Shown piece after piece: positions 31,440-43,781 of a stretch of 64,000 nucleotides of DNA (positions are counted from its first letter, which is position 1; each line of letters starts with the position of its first letter). The notes under the pieces were generated by a model. The model saw only the letters and a list, made by a program, of their open reading frames with translations. It did no database searches and had not been told where the DNA came from. A program made the translations under genes and the position numbers. The stretch covers positions 51,036,517-51,100,516 of the forward strand of contig NC_044005.1 in assembly GCF_900496995.4 (NCBI RefSeq), given 5' to 3'. This DNA is from Aquila chrysaetos chrysaetos (Eukaryota; Chordata; Aves; Accipitriformes; Accipitridae).

Positions 31440-34400
31440 TTTTGATTCATGTCAGAGGGTTCTGAAATGGATTTAGAGAGCATCCTCTGGCGAGGAGACC
31501 GTACCGGATCAGTTGGGAGTAACGTGTTGGATCAGTGCAGCTGTTCTGGTTACAGTGTAAAACTGCAGGAGTGTGGACGTTTCCCCTGAAAGCTAGGCTT
31601 TTCCAGCCCTCCCCTGCACTATGAAAAAGTAAAACAGATGAGATAAGACTGCTGTAGTGCATTAAAAATGGATCCTTCCTCCAGCCACCCTGCACAGCTG
31701 GCAAAAAGCCCCACTTTGGCTGGAAGTTTACAAAACTCCTGCTCTGGGGAGTGGACTGCTACAGAAGAGTGTGGCAAAATGCTGCGGTAACAATGAACTA
31801 TTACTTCTTCCCTTCAACATTGCTTGATTGCAATGCTGAGCATTGCTACAGCTGAGCTGCTTGATGTACTAGCAACTGCAAATAATAGCAAGTGCCTTAA
31901 ATGAAATAACTTTGCTGTCATCTGTAATAGTAAAACCAGAGTAAACACTGTCTCTACAACCAGCCCTGCCTAGAAATAGCCTTCAGGCTGAGGAATGATG
32001 AGCAGAGGGAGGCACATCATTTGGGGACTAGTTTGATTTTTCAAAAAACATGCTTGAATGTTTGCAGAAGCAGTTTCACAGCAAAACGCCCTTGCACGAG
32101 GAAGCAGACAGGAGTACCAAGACCAACATACCCATGCAGTAGAATGGTCTCTGCAGGCATGTTGAACTGCAGCAGGCTAAACTGTTCCCACAGCTTAGTG
32201 TTGGTCAAGAGTAGCATCGTACTCCTGGAACTGGGCACCTGGACGTGGGGGGTGAAGAGCTGTTAAGGTCTAGGAATCCTGGGGTGGGGGTGTTAAAGCA
32301 CTGCAGAGGCATACAGCATGTGTTGTCAGCCATTAGCTCTGTTTGTTTGTTAGATACAGTGTTGCTGCTGTGTGTGCCTGGCAGCCCTGCCAGTAAAAGG
32401 GTAAGCAAATACTGTTTCTGTTCAGGTTGGCTGTAGAGTAAAACAGGAACAGATTCCATTTTTCACCTCAGACTTCCCTTCACTTTCAAAGTGGTAGCCT
32501 CTTAAATAAAGAGTTTCTTGACCAGCAGGCACTGCTGTGTTTTGGACAGAAACTAGTGCCCAAGCAAGGTCTGTGTGACTCTGCCTGCAAGTACATCCTA
32601 AATTCCACCTGAGCTACCCTAAAGTGAGGGCAGGGACAGCTGATGATGTAGCAGGGCATAATTAGCAGCATCTGCCCTGCTGGAGGGAGGACTGGTGAAA
32701 CGTCCTAGTGCCTTGCCTTGGTGGCGGAGTGGGCAAGTCTGGGAACAAGGCACAAATCAATAGCCACAATCAAAAGGTGGCAGTGGCTACTGAACTCTAA
32801 GCACACCCCTCACATCTCACCGCCTGCGGCTGCAGGAGGGTTTCTATGCAATAGTGCCCCATCCACTGCCAAAAGAGGCTGACTGCCCAGGAATTGCATA
32901 CGCACTAACCTGGCTTCATGGACTGGGCACAGTGGTTTTAGTACTGGCTTCCTTCAGCAGCTATGTTCAGCCCCTGAACCCAGTGCCGCTCCATGTAACA
33001 GCTTCAGTTCCCCTTAAGAGTAAAGGCCTGAAATACTACAAAACGACTGAGGCAGAAGCCAGTCCAACCCCCAGGCACACAGCGAAGGCAGAGCTGGAGC
33101 CTCGCTGCTGTGCTCCCCAGTAGCACACTGTAAGCCCTCCACAGTATGGCTGGACCTGCCTTTGAGCCAGCAGTCCCTGACACAAGGATGAGACCCACAG
33201 TAAATACAGATTACAAGCACCAGACACAGCAGCAGTGCTACTATTAATGACTATAGGCCTCCCTGTGAGGTAGAAGAGCTGCCTCCAGCAGCAGCTGAAG
33301 CTCCTTCTCTGACATCCTCCATGGGAGCTGCCTCCCCCCCACTGCTGACCAAAGCTTGCCCCTAGTAACCCTCCTCTACCCTGAGCACATGGATGCAGTC
33401 CCAACCTAACCCCTTCCTTGTAATACTCTAAGGTATGGAAAGACTGAAAAAGAAAGGTATCAATCACTAGCAGAGTTTTAGGCTACAGGTTTATTGCAGA
33501 GTCAGCTTGCTTCAGCAGTACAGAGGGAAAGTAAGAAAAAGCTACCCCCCCCCTTTAAAAGCACTGTCACATGGGATAGTTTTACCATTGATGCTGTAAA
33601 CTGCAATGGGACAGGGGGAAGAGAACCCAATAAATCCTCCCCCCCCAAGCCGTGTTTAGCTTTTGGGTCAGCCTAGTTTAATGCTGTTGCTTCCAGCTCC
33701 CTCTCCTGCAGCTTATAACAGACTAGGGTTGTAACAAAATATTAATTGCAGCAGCATCAGCAAGGAAAGTCACTTACTTACTTATCCTACTAAGCACCAA
33801 TGCACTAAAATGTACAAAAATGGGGAAGAGAGAAGAGACAAGGGATGAGACAAACATGTGCTGTAGTACACAGGATGACTCTGTGAAATCATGTATAGGG
33901 GCTCATTATCATTCTTTTAATACCTGGACATCTTGTAAAGCAACAATGACCAACGTTCCTCTGAAAACCTGGGGTTGGGTGCCCATGCACAGCTGCAGTG
34001 CTCTACTCTTAACAGTAGAGTACCAACCCACTGCTGACAAATTAGAAGCCCCAAGAGAATTATTGTTCCTCGCTAGCCTGTAAGACACAGGAATATAGGC
34101 CAGAACATACTGTAAGGAAGACTTTTAAGTCAAAAATCATCTAGCACTCTGATTTCCTTACTAGTCTGATAATAGCCATCATCAGCTGCAAAGACAAATC
34201 AAACTGGCAAAGACCTTGCACTCGTTTATCATACTTAGATTAAATCCTTCAGTACCCTATCAGCGGTGGGACCATCTGTATACAGGCAGCTGTAGTCCAG
34301 TTTCCCAAAGCAACAATTGAATGGGACACAGCAAGTCCCTTGGCTACACTTTGCTGCTGAAGCAGATGTGACCAGGCAGTTCAGGGCAGACAGGTGTAAC

Positions 34401-35110
34401 AGAGGGGTGGATTCCCCAAATGTACTGCTACTTAAACATGACCTGCAGGTTCTGCTTGGGACCTTCAATTTGTAAGAAAAGCTTCCGTTTCCTAAAAAGA
34501 GTATCTAAATCTATCATCTTCTGCACCAGAACAGCCAATTTATCTTAAGTACGCAAGGAAGTAGTACTATTTGGACAACCAGGACATAAAACAAGACTTC
34601 TAAAAATATTTACTTCAATAGTTTACATTCCAGAAGTATTCCAAATACCTTCAAGTCCTTTAATCAACAGGACAGGCAGACCAGCATTCACACATTCCTT
34701 GGTTTTTCCATCTGTTAATGCCCTTTGTTGACATTTTTCCAAGTCAGTCAAGTCAAATCATCAAGTGTACAAGCACCTCCAGACAGGTTTTCAGCTTCAC
34801 TGAGCTTTGAGGAGGTGCAAATAAAACCACAAGGTACAGATCACCAGAACATTCAAGACCGAACAGTGAGAAGGAACGACAGCTGGTACTGGCAACTCCC
34901 ATCAGCACTCTGTAGGAAGGAAGCCCTGCCACAGGCACAGGCCTGCAGGACAGCCCTCGACTGGCTGCTGCACTACGCTCAATTCACAAGTGCCTGCAAC
35001 AGCCTGCCGCCTGCTTTTCACCACAGTGGCACATGACCTGCTTCAGCTACCCAAATGTTAACAGAAACAGCAGGGTTATCACAAAATATTTCTTCATTAG
35101 AAATGCACAG
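31440..35110. other. Intergenic stretch between DHX57 and SRSF7-B
   Basis: The two genes converge here. I see no exon with splice support or family similarity. A minus-strand AATAAA at 33490-33495 could mark a longer SRSF7-B 3' end or be chance. Minus-strand open frame 33036-33467 (143 codons) has no recognisable product. The sequence also holds several C- and A-runs but no clear mobile element. Confidence 0.5.
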
Positions 35111-35116
35111 TTTATT
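35111..35116 (-). terminator. SRSF7-B polyadenylation signal
   Basis: Minus-strand AATAAA 260 bases after the SRSF7-B stop. It is homologous in position and context to the signal at 57143-57148 of the other copy: both follow a T-run and a 'ggc(a/g)cattgaaataaa' context. This shows the duplicated unit included the 3' UTR. Confidence 0.75.
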
Positions 35117-35375
35117 TCAATGCGCCAATAAAAAAAGCCCAACATTTCCAGATCACAGAACATTAACACAACAAAAGAGTTTTGCATTAGTCTACTAATA
35201 AGACTTTTAAAAGATCCAGATTCATGCCAATTGTTAGTCAATAGAAACAGCCTTCTAGGACTAAGCCCTTACATTTATAAAGACACCACAAAATCCCTTA
35301 TAATAATGTAAACAAAATAAATTTTCTTCTTAAACTTTTTAAATTTGAATCCATTCTTTCAGGACTTGCACTCCT

Positions 35376-38300
35376 TCAAGGGCTTCCTGATGGTGAGTGA
35401 CTGAAAGGGAAAGAAAAAGATTAAGACCAACTCCTACAGCAAAACCAACAGAAACTGTGCCTGCTACCCCAGGTTTCCTCTGCTCAGGAGCCCCCCCCCC
35501 CGCCTCATAATGCTTCTCCCCACGCTGTTTTCATTTCCAGTTCATGAATAATGAGAAAAGTGCTATATTTTACACCTTTAGTAATGACAGCTTTAAGCTT
35601 GAAAAGGGCAGGCAAAATAAGAGACATCAGCTGCGACAGCTAGATGAGACATCAAACCTGCTCAGAAAGCACCTTGGAGCCTGCGCTCCAGCTGTGCAGA
35701 GGAATTCTTACCCTGCCAGAACCTACGCAGTTCCAGTATAGTACCTCATGGCTAGCCCTGTCTCAGACTAGGTAAATTCCAGCACGTACTTCTCTGGTTA
35801 CATGGGAAAACTTGCTTCTTACTTCACAGTGCACAGCAAAACTTGGCAGCTGTGCAACTGAGTGAGAGCCAGCTGTCAGGAGCCACCAGCAGGAATTTAA
35901 TCCTACGACGTATTCATGGTTTGCTCCACACCTTACATTACTCACTTCTTCCCAGATTCTCAATTCCTCAGGGTCCTCAGGATAGTTATTCTCATTTGCC
36001 CACATTTTCTGTTGTCCTTTAAAATTTAATTTAAGTAGGTTACCTTAGAGTTATTATCATGAAGTTCTGACTACCAGCTGTAGGAAGTGCCCGTAACAAT
36101 TCATCTTTTCATAGTAGGAAGTGCCCATAACAATTCATCTTTTCATAGTTCACAAATTAAGACATGTAAAAAACTTTAAGCTTTTATCCTTGCACAAGTT
36201 AACTTCTATAGCAACCAATCCAGACACTAGTTCTATGTAACTGTATGGCATGCTCCAGTTTTAAGATATTCCTACCTTCTCTTTGGAGATGGTGATCTTG
36301 ACTTTGAGCGACTGTTAAAAAAAAGCAAAACAAACAAAACAAAACAAAACAATCAATTTTGTAAACTTGTATACACTCAGTAACCACTTTTGACCATTTA
36401 AAAACAGTAGTAATAGTTTGATGTTCTTAAATAAACTCAAAGGCACCACCCTTAATGCTGCTGATAGCAAGTATACCCAATTACTTTAAGCAAGAAGCTG
36501 CAGTTGAGAAGGAGAACTGCTGAAAGCCAGAGCCCTCATGTAAAGAGCAACACACAGCTTCAAAGCAGCTATAAAATGATCACGGTAATCCTGCAAAGCA
36601 GGAGCAGTAAATCAAGTAGAGTCGAGTCAGGAAGACTGAGAACTACAGACAGTTGAGAACAAAGGTAGGGAAAGATAGGCCCCAAATCCTGTCAAAAACA
36701 TTTTTTGTTACAATCATGGGTTAAACAAAAACTGGTATCCACAACCCTTCTGGAAGAATTGCCTACTGTCCCACAAAAACCAGCTATTAAAAAAATACAT
36801 AAAAATAACATATGAAAAGTATTTAAAAATCAGCTGTTAAAAAAACAACAAAAAACCCAAACTCTTCCACATGCAACACAAATACTGGTCCATGCAGAGA
36901 TTTCAAATTATGACCAAAAAAAAAAAAAAAAACCCCCAAACAAAAAAAAAACCACCCCAACTGAGTGCTACTTGTATTTATACGCTCACCTTTTAGCAGG
37001 TAAGCCAGATTTAGATCTACCATGGGACCCAGACCTACAATAGGAGAAAAATAAAGCTCAGCAAAGCAGCCAGTGGCATGCACATTCAATGAAAGTTAGC
37101 TAAACCAGCAACAGCAAATTCATACTACATAGCATCACAAACCAGAGAGGAAGGCTCTGGTGTCTGTTGCTGCAGGCTCTTCTTGTGACATTTCAGGAGA
37201 ATCCTTTAGCTCTTATTCCAGAGACCTCACTTATCAGAACACAAGAGTACAAGCACAAGAAGCTCCCCAGCAAAGCTTCAGCTACTACCTTCACAAAACC
37301 GAAGACCTTGTACCAGGCTCCCAGACTTTCCCCCTGCCTGCAAGCGTCCCTTCCATAAAGGGAAGAATAGTTTCAAGTGTCATCTTTGAACATCTTTTAA
37401 TAGCACTTTAAGAGCCTGGAATCAGCCACAGGTAAGTATGTGTGCCGAAGAGCTGATGCATTCTTCAGATCAAGTTCCCAGTGCCACTTTTATTCAAGTA
37501 TAATACAGCTCTTTCATCAGTTACCCAATGAAAACAGCATTTCAGTTTTCAGTATCTTGTTACTAATGTGCAAACTATTCCCAGCTCGTCCCAGTGTCAT
37601 CTACTCAAACAGTGAGACTTTCCTCCCGTGTTTATCATGTTACTTTACCAACTCAAGTATTTGCTGTTACTTAGAAAATATTTGTCCTCCTTGAGTGTGG
37701 AATTCAGGCATGTGGTATTACTGAACATCAGAAAGCCCAGTATTTGAGATAGTCAGTTGTTTAATAGACTTGGCCAAAACCGTAAGAAACTTTTATTCTA
37801 TTTCTGCTCAAACAGTTTTTAAAGGCCAATCAAGATTCACCTTTACCCGGCCTATTAACTTATAGAAATACTATGTGGACACTGTTGGCACAACTTAAGC
37901 AAAGAGTTCGGTAACACTGCTTTGAAACCTGCCTGGTCACTATGCTGAGCCATCCTCTGTCACAGTTCCTAACACTATAACTAGTAATTTTGTACTGCAT
38001 CATCACAGTTACACAGAATGGAGTAAGAAATACAGTAAGGCAGCACGAAAGAGCATCATCTTACTACAAGAACTGCTGGCAAATCCTCCTTCCGAGAGGC
38101 ACAGCAACAAAGCAGGACTGCAAATCAAAAGCTCTAGAAGCAGCACCGGTTACGTACTAGTGTTTTACTGTATTAGCAGAGGCTGGAGTTTTCACAGTGC
38201 TTCCGTAACTCCAGTCCTGAGCTACCACTTCTCACCACTGCAATTGCAGACCTATGCAAAGCCAGCATTCCTCAGAAATTTCAGTACAAGTCTTTCATAC

Positions 38301-41300
38301 AGGAACATGACTGTCTCAAAACTAGAAGTCACCAAGCAACATCAGCAATATCCAGACTCTTGCACAGTAGCAGCATGCAATTTGAGCCTGGCTAGTCATC
38401 TCCTGTATTACAGACTTGTACAAGTGGTAAATCAGGACAGCTCTAGTAATAATATCATCATCGGCTTGAAGGCTCAATGTGCAACTCCTAAAGTAGCAGG
38501 CAGACCCCTAAAAAACACTTCTCTTCCCCCATTCTAATGCAAAGCAAAAGACAGCTTCTTCCAACTTATCAGCTCTCATGTCCATCACATTTTTATCCTA
38601 CTCTTTCATCCTTCATCCAACTCAGATGTATCACAAAGGACAGAGGAAAATAATGCAAGAACGTGTACTCTATACCCATTTTCCTCAACTTCCATTTCAG
38701 CATGGAAAACATCCAGATCCACAAAACCAGGGCTACATGTCAGAGCAGTCCTTCAAAAACACCACCTGTGGCATTAGGATTCATGGTCCTGTTCATTCAG
38801 CCCTCCAAAACTCTGGACTCAAGCGTCCTACCCCATGTAAGGTAGTGCTTAGCACTACAGCAATTTAATTTGATCTAACTCTCAGAACTGGAACTGACAA
38901 AGCTGAAAAGCCATAAGCAAGAGTTCAATCAATAGCAGCAACCTTCTCATCGCTTCCCCACCCCCAGCATTTGGGATTTACAAAAAAACAGGCCAAGAAA
39001 AACCTAGCAGCATTTCCTGCAGGACACAAGGTCAAGCATTCTCTACATGCATAGGCATTGACTAGTTTTCAGAACTTCTCTCCACAGACCTTAAATCATA
39101 TATATGCTTTGTTTATGGCTACATATACATAGACTATATATAGCAGCCACCCACCAAAACAAACTCATGCTTATCACAAGAAATGAACCACTACTTTAGT
39201 CTGTGAAAAGGCATAAATTATTAACCTTAAGTGTAAATACTGCTATGCTGCACAACCTTCTAACCCCTTCCAGCCAAACTCCCCTGGGGAAGAAAAAAAA
39301 AACAAAACACCCCAAAACCATTATTGGTTTGAATTTAAACAAGTATCTTACCTGCTTCGAGGCCATACAACAGACCGGGACCTTGAGCGTGATCTGGACC
39401 TAGATCTAGAAAAAATAAAAAAGCAGTGAAAGCTCAACTACTGCTACATGGTTCACACAGCTGAGCTAGTATTCTTTGACTTTTATGATACAGACCTCAG
39501 AGAAATTTGTTGGAACTATAGGTTTTGCAGAAATAACTATTATTAGAAAGCTGTAGTACTTTTGGTCAGTACTACCATCCACACAATAAATCCCACCACC
39601 CTCGTCGACTAAGCATAATTACTCCCTGTATCCCTGAGGCTGAAGTAGGAAACCTTAACCATAGATCAAGGCTGTAACTTTACAACAGTATAAAAAAAGC
39701 TCAGAAGCAGCAGTTCCAAAATTATATGCTTAAATTTTTAACTTCAAAGAAAGCGTTCAGATTCGCTCTCGGGGATGTACACTATGAAGGTTCCTGAAAA
39801 CACAGGGACTGCTAAATACAAACTTAAATGTTAACTCCAACAGTTACATTCCCTTCAACAACGTTGTGGGCTTACCAGAAAATACATACCTTGATCTCCT
39901 TAAAGAACCAGACCGAGATCTGCGGGGTGAAAACGATCTGTACCTACGAGGAGAGATTGATCTGGACCTGCGGTAGGAAGCTGACCTTGATCTACAAAAC
40001 AAAGGGAAAAAAACAACCAAAATTACTGCACGGTACTTATCACTAGGACTACACACAGGGCTGGAGCAGAGGGACGAGAAAGAAAAAGAATGGAAACACA
40101 ACAGCCAGAACCCTACCTCCTACCACGACTCCGACTGCGTGACCGAGAATACCTTCTTCCTCGGGACCTCGAACGGGATCTAGACCGGGACCTGGTTTTA
40201 GGTTAGAGAAAACAGGTATCAGGAAACAGCTGCAGCCATCAGTGCATGTGAGGCCCTGCTGAAGTCAAAACTGATTTCAGACAACTAAAAAGAAAAAAAA
40301 AAAAAAAGCCAAACCAAACCAAACCAACAAAAACACACCACTAGCATCTGTCAGTTGGAAAAATCTCTGGGCCTACTTGTCTTGAGCATTTTACTACCTA
40401 GAAAAATGTTAAAAGCTGAATTACATTGCAGAATTACATTAGAATAGAAAACACTGTAATGTGTATTTAAAATAAACCTTGCAAGTTTGCAGGTCGACCC
40501 TCTTTGGCCCAAGGTCTAGCAGATCTAGACGATCTAGAAGTATCTATAGCCGATCGCTGCATCTAGGTGTTCTCTTCAATCTAACGACGATCAAACTGAC
40601 AGCCCAATGAGCCAGGGTGAGGCTTGATTGACGCAAGAAGATTTTTCTAGGTGGGAATGTGGTCAATCTGGTGTTCCTCTTTCTAAACCGGAGGGGGGCC
40701 CCAATTGAAAGCCAAATTTACTGTTACGGCGATCACCGTCTCAAATTTTCTGCCCTTAAAGAATAAGGTGAAGCTACGTGTAGATGGCTCGAGGGGATCT
40801 GGCCTCTTATGCTGATCACCTCAAGGTCTAGGAGGATCTTAAGTGTCGGATTTGCAAGGCGCCTCAGCATGAAATCTTAAGGCTCGTGACATTCTGAATC
40901 AAGGCGACTGACTCAAACGAAGAAACCTGAAAGGTTTTGACCAGGTTGATTATTAAGATATTAACATTTTATATGTATTAGCAAAAAAAAAAAATTGTGA
41001 TATAAACCTGTTGACTTACAACATTAAGAGTTAAAACTGGCGTAACATTCTGTTCTTTGCTAACAAGAGCTACACAAAAGTGAACTGGCGAAGCAACCCA
41101 GCCACCCTGGCCCCACACGTACCTGCTCCTCCTTCGGCGACTATAGCGGTGACAATCATAAGCATAGTGGCCTTTCTCACCACACTCGTAGCATCTGTCG
41201 TTAGGGTCAAAGGGGCGCCGCGCAGGAGGCCTGTCGTAACGGGAGCGACGAGGCATCCCTGTTGACACTTCCACTCTAACCCTGGAGCCACATATTATCC

Positions 41301-42083
41301 TGCAACACATGGTATGTATTAATCACAGGAATTCTTTTCTCCCCTGTGCTCGTTACACACAGAACGGGTATCGATGATCGGTGTGGGCCGCAGAGGTCAG
41401 AAACCGCAGCCCGAGCAATCAAGGAGATTTTAGGCATGCACATACTTCCCATCGAGGCCGAGCACAGCGTCTTCAGCATCCCTCGGGTCTTCGAACTCCA
41501 CGAAGGCAAACCCCGGCGGGTTCCTGGCGATCCACACGGTTCTCAGGGGCCCGTAGTAGCTGAAGGCTCTCTCCAGCTCGCCTTTGCCCGCGCCCGTGCC
41601 CAGGTTCCCCACGTACACCTTGGTCTCTGCCGGGACGGACGCCGTGTCAGCGCCGGAGACCGGCCCCGCACGGCGGCCGCAGCGCGCACGCGTGGCGCTG
41701 GACACGAGGCCGCGCGCGCGGCGGCCGCCGCCGCCCCTCCCCCCGCCGCCCGCAGGCGCCGCCATCTTTGAGACCGCCTCCATTTTGGTGCGTTCCCGCC
41801 GGTGCCGCGCCTTCCCTCCCCCCCCAGCCCGCACCAGGGCCCACTCTTCGTCCGCCCCGCGGCCCCAGCAGCCCCGCCGCGGCGGCCTACTCCCAGCGCC
41901 GCCCTCCGCAGCCCCTCGGCGCCATCTTCTCTCACGGCCGGCCGGCCGCCCGAAGCAACCGCCGCCTTCTCCCACCCTCGGCGCGGCGCGAACCGCGCCG
42001 CCCCCCGCCACGGCAGCCCCCTACCCGCTCCGCACCGCGCCCCTCTGCCGCTCCCCCTTACCGTAACGCCCGTAGCGCGACAT
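35376..42083 (-). CDS. SRSF7-like paralog (SRSF7-B), inverted duplicate
   Basis: A second, intron-containing copy of the SR splicing factor SRSF7. Coding exons (minus): 42083-42062, 41626-41446, 41299-41123, 40191-40117, 39991-39890, 39405-39352, 37034-36990, 36311-36276, 35400-35376; 717 nt, 238 aa, all splice sites canonical and in phase. It encodes the RRM ([14 protein letters not shown]), the CCHC zinc knuckle ([14 protein letters not shown]) and a full RS domain. Differences from copy A: the N-terminus reads MSRYGRYETK, lacking the GG of [20 protein letters not shown] replaces [14 protein letters not shown] replaces GKVICG; and a TGA at 35376-35378 ends the protein after SPSGSP, removing the last ten residues present in copy A. 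It is not a retrocopy because all introns are kept. Intact RRM, knuckle and splice sites suggest a working gene, but expression cannot be judged here. Its position between DHX57 and GEMIN6 is not the ancestral one. Confidence 0.88.
36081..36148. repeat. 34-bp tandem duplication
   Basis: Two adjacent 34-base units (36081-36114 and 36115-36148) begin taggaagtgccc and end ttttcatag. They differ at one base (cccgtaac versus cccataac). They lie in the last intron of SRSF7-B. This looks like a recent local slippage event. Confidence 0.9.
40115..41634 (-). repeat. Inverted-repeat arm B (homogenised SRSF7 tract)
   Basis: Minus-strand partner of 50811-52283. Base-by-base reading finds perfect identity in three blocks. 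The exon 2 acceptor and most of exon 2 (about 41634-41464) match 50811-50982. Exon 3 plus flanking intron, 41295-41033, matches 51151-51413 (263 bp). Intron 3, 40969-40340, matches 51477-52106 (630 bp, no indel). After a T/TTTGG-rich insertion present only here, 40287-40115 matches 52111-52283 with one clear mismatch inside exon 4 until the intron diverges. Between blocks the copies are clearly different. Confidence 0.93.
40340..40969 (-). promoter_or_regulatory. Ultraconserved-type intron 3 element, copy B (candidate poison exon)
   Basis: This 630-bp intronic segment is identical to 51477-52106. In mammals, SRSF7 intron 3 carries an ultraconserved element overlapping an alternatively spliced exon with a premature stop, used for autoregulation by nonsense-mediated decay. 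Here a good acceptor (TTTCAG) would start such an exon at 40926. Joined to the preceding exon it reads RFLRLSQSP and then a stop. The donor is not fixed by the sequence. Confidence 0.7.
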
Positions 42084-42520
42084 CTTCCCGGTTGCAGGCC
42101 GAGCCCCGCGCGCGACCCTTCCACAGAGGGAGCCGCCGCTGCGACTGCGCGCCGCGCCCCGACGGCCGCACCGGGGGGAGGGCGGGGCTCCGGTCGCTTG
42201 GCAACGCGGGGCGGGGCGAGACGGTCCCGCTCCTCGGGCGCGGGCAGGTCTCGCGAGAACGCCGGCGGGCCGGCCGCGCCTGCGCACTGCGGAGCGGGGC
42301 GGAGGCGGGAGCGGGTGGGGCCCGGCCGCGGCTCCCGGCAGGGATGTCCCCTTCCCGAGTGGTTTCCACGGGGGCGGCTGGTCACGCCTGCCCCGCGTCC
42401 GTGGTGGCCGTAGCTACGTGCCGCCCCCGGGGCTCATGTCGTCAGCGAGGCTCCTCACGGGCCCGGACAACTGCGACTCGCCCGCAGCCAGCCCCGCCTG
42501 AGAGCGCCTGCCCATAGTGC
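41640..42520. promoter_or_regulatory. CpG island and promoter of SRSF7-B
   Basis: Dense CpG island covering the start codon at 42083-42081 and the upstream side to about 42.5 kb. In intron 1 the minus strand has a canonical YY1 core (AAGATGGCGGC) near 41760-41770, a common element just inside housekeeping genes. No TATA box is evident. Long overlapping open frames on both strands here are GC artefacts. Confidence 0.65.
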
Positions 42521-42529
42521 ACCTAGCTG

Positions 42530-43780
42530 TGAGGAAGGCCCGGCGGTGGAAAGGGGGAGCAGGGGAGACGAGAACCACTTGTTCCAGTCATCATCCCCCA
42601 CGGGAGACCAGTCACTCAGGCTCTGGCCCTGCTGAGACTGGAGGTGAAGGAGCCCCCCAGGCTCCTTATTCCCTGGTGAGGAGGGAGAAGGCGTTACCTT
42701 CCCTCTAAGGACGCATGCTCAAGCTGTTCTGAAATCTCTTGAGTGGAGTTCGACCTGACGCTACCTCTCACTGAATACCTCCCAGCTAGCCTCAGGTGCC
42801 CCAGAGCTCAGGCACCTGTCGATCCCCTCATCCAGACAGGCAGCTGAAGCATTTGTGTGTTGGCATCACCAACCTTTTCAGGGAGACACACAGGAGCGTA
42901 AGTGCAGTAGACGATTTTTAAGAGAAACCAGCATGAACCTGGCCCATCCAAAGTAATTTTAAATAAACCACAGCAGGAATGAGAAGGGCCTTTTTATTAA
43001 CAGGGGTTAGACAGACTCATCAAATGCATTTGAGCACACCAACATGTGTTTAGGTGCTCTCGTAAGACAGAACAAACCAATACACTAAGAGAGAAATGAG
43101 GGCTCTAAAGGCTCCTGACTGGATTAATAATCTTTGGAATAATCACATAATGATTCTTGTACTGTGTGTTGCCATAAGCTAGAAACAAAGCATTAAGAAA
43201 CACAAACTTACTGAATTGCAAGAAATTCTCTTTCTAAGGAACAAGGGTCTGCCAACCACTGCTGCTCTAAAATAACAAATATAGATAGGAAATGTTTTTA
43301 AAACCTGGGGAAAAAAAAAAAAAACAAAACCAAAAAAGCTTTCTCAACAGATTTTTCACCTGGTTTGGGAAGTCCAAGTGTCACAATTCTCTTTCTGGGA
43401 AAAAAAAAAAAAAAACAAACCAAAAAAAACCTGGGAAGCAGTTCAAACAAACATGCCTACACCACTAGATAATTAATTTTGAAGGCAGAGAAAAACACAG
43501 TTTAAATCTATCATATATCATCTTTCACAATACCATTACAAAAAATACTTATTTAACTGATGTATCAGCTTACTACTGATACAGTAAACAGACGTATCAG
43601 TTTAATACATCATCATTATTCAATGGCTTGCTTTTAATAAAAAATAGTGCATGCATAAAAATCAGACAAAAGGACCTAAACCCAGCATTTTTTGCAAATA
43701 GTGAATATTGATACCCAGGACAGTTCCTAAAATAGGGTGGGTAGACCCATTTCTAAAGACAACTGCTTTAAACAGCAGAC
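42530..43780. other. Spacer between SRSF7-B promoter and GEMIN6 3' end
   Basis: Contains the likely GEMIN6 3' UTR. A minus-strand AATAAA sits at 42993-42998, about 785 bases after the stop codon. Two A-rich tracts lie near 43.31 and 43.40 kb, with AT-rich sequence between 43.5 and 43.7 kb. I see no other gene. Confidence 0.5.
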
Positions 43781-43781
43781 A

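Noticed and set aside
33036-33467. Minus-strand open frame of 143 codons
   Set aside because: No recognisable domain, no splice signals that link it to anything, and a low-complexity Gly/Ser/Cys composition.
35376-42083. SRSF7-B as a processed retrocopy
   Set aside because: All introns are present with canonical borders, and no A-tail or target duplication surrounds the unit.
41430-42517. Long open frames (up to 280 codons) around the SRSF7-B start
   Set aside because: Both strands and several frames are open together; the real exons (41446-41626 and 42062-42083) explain the only conserved part.
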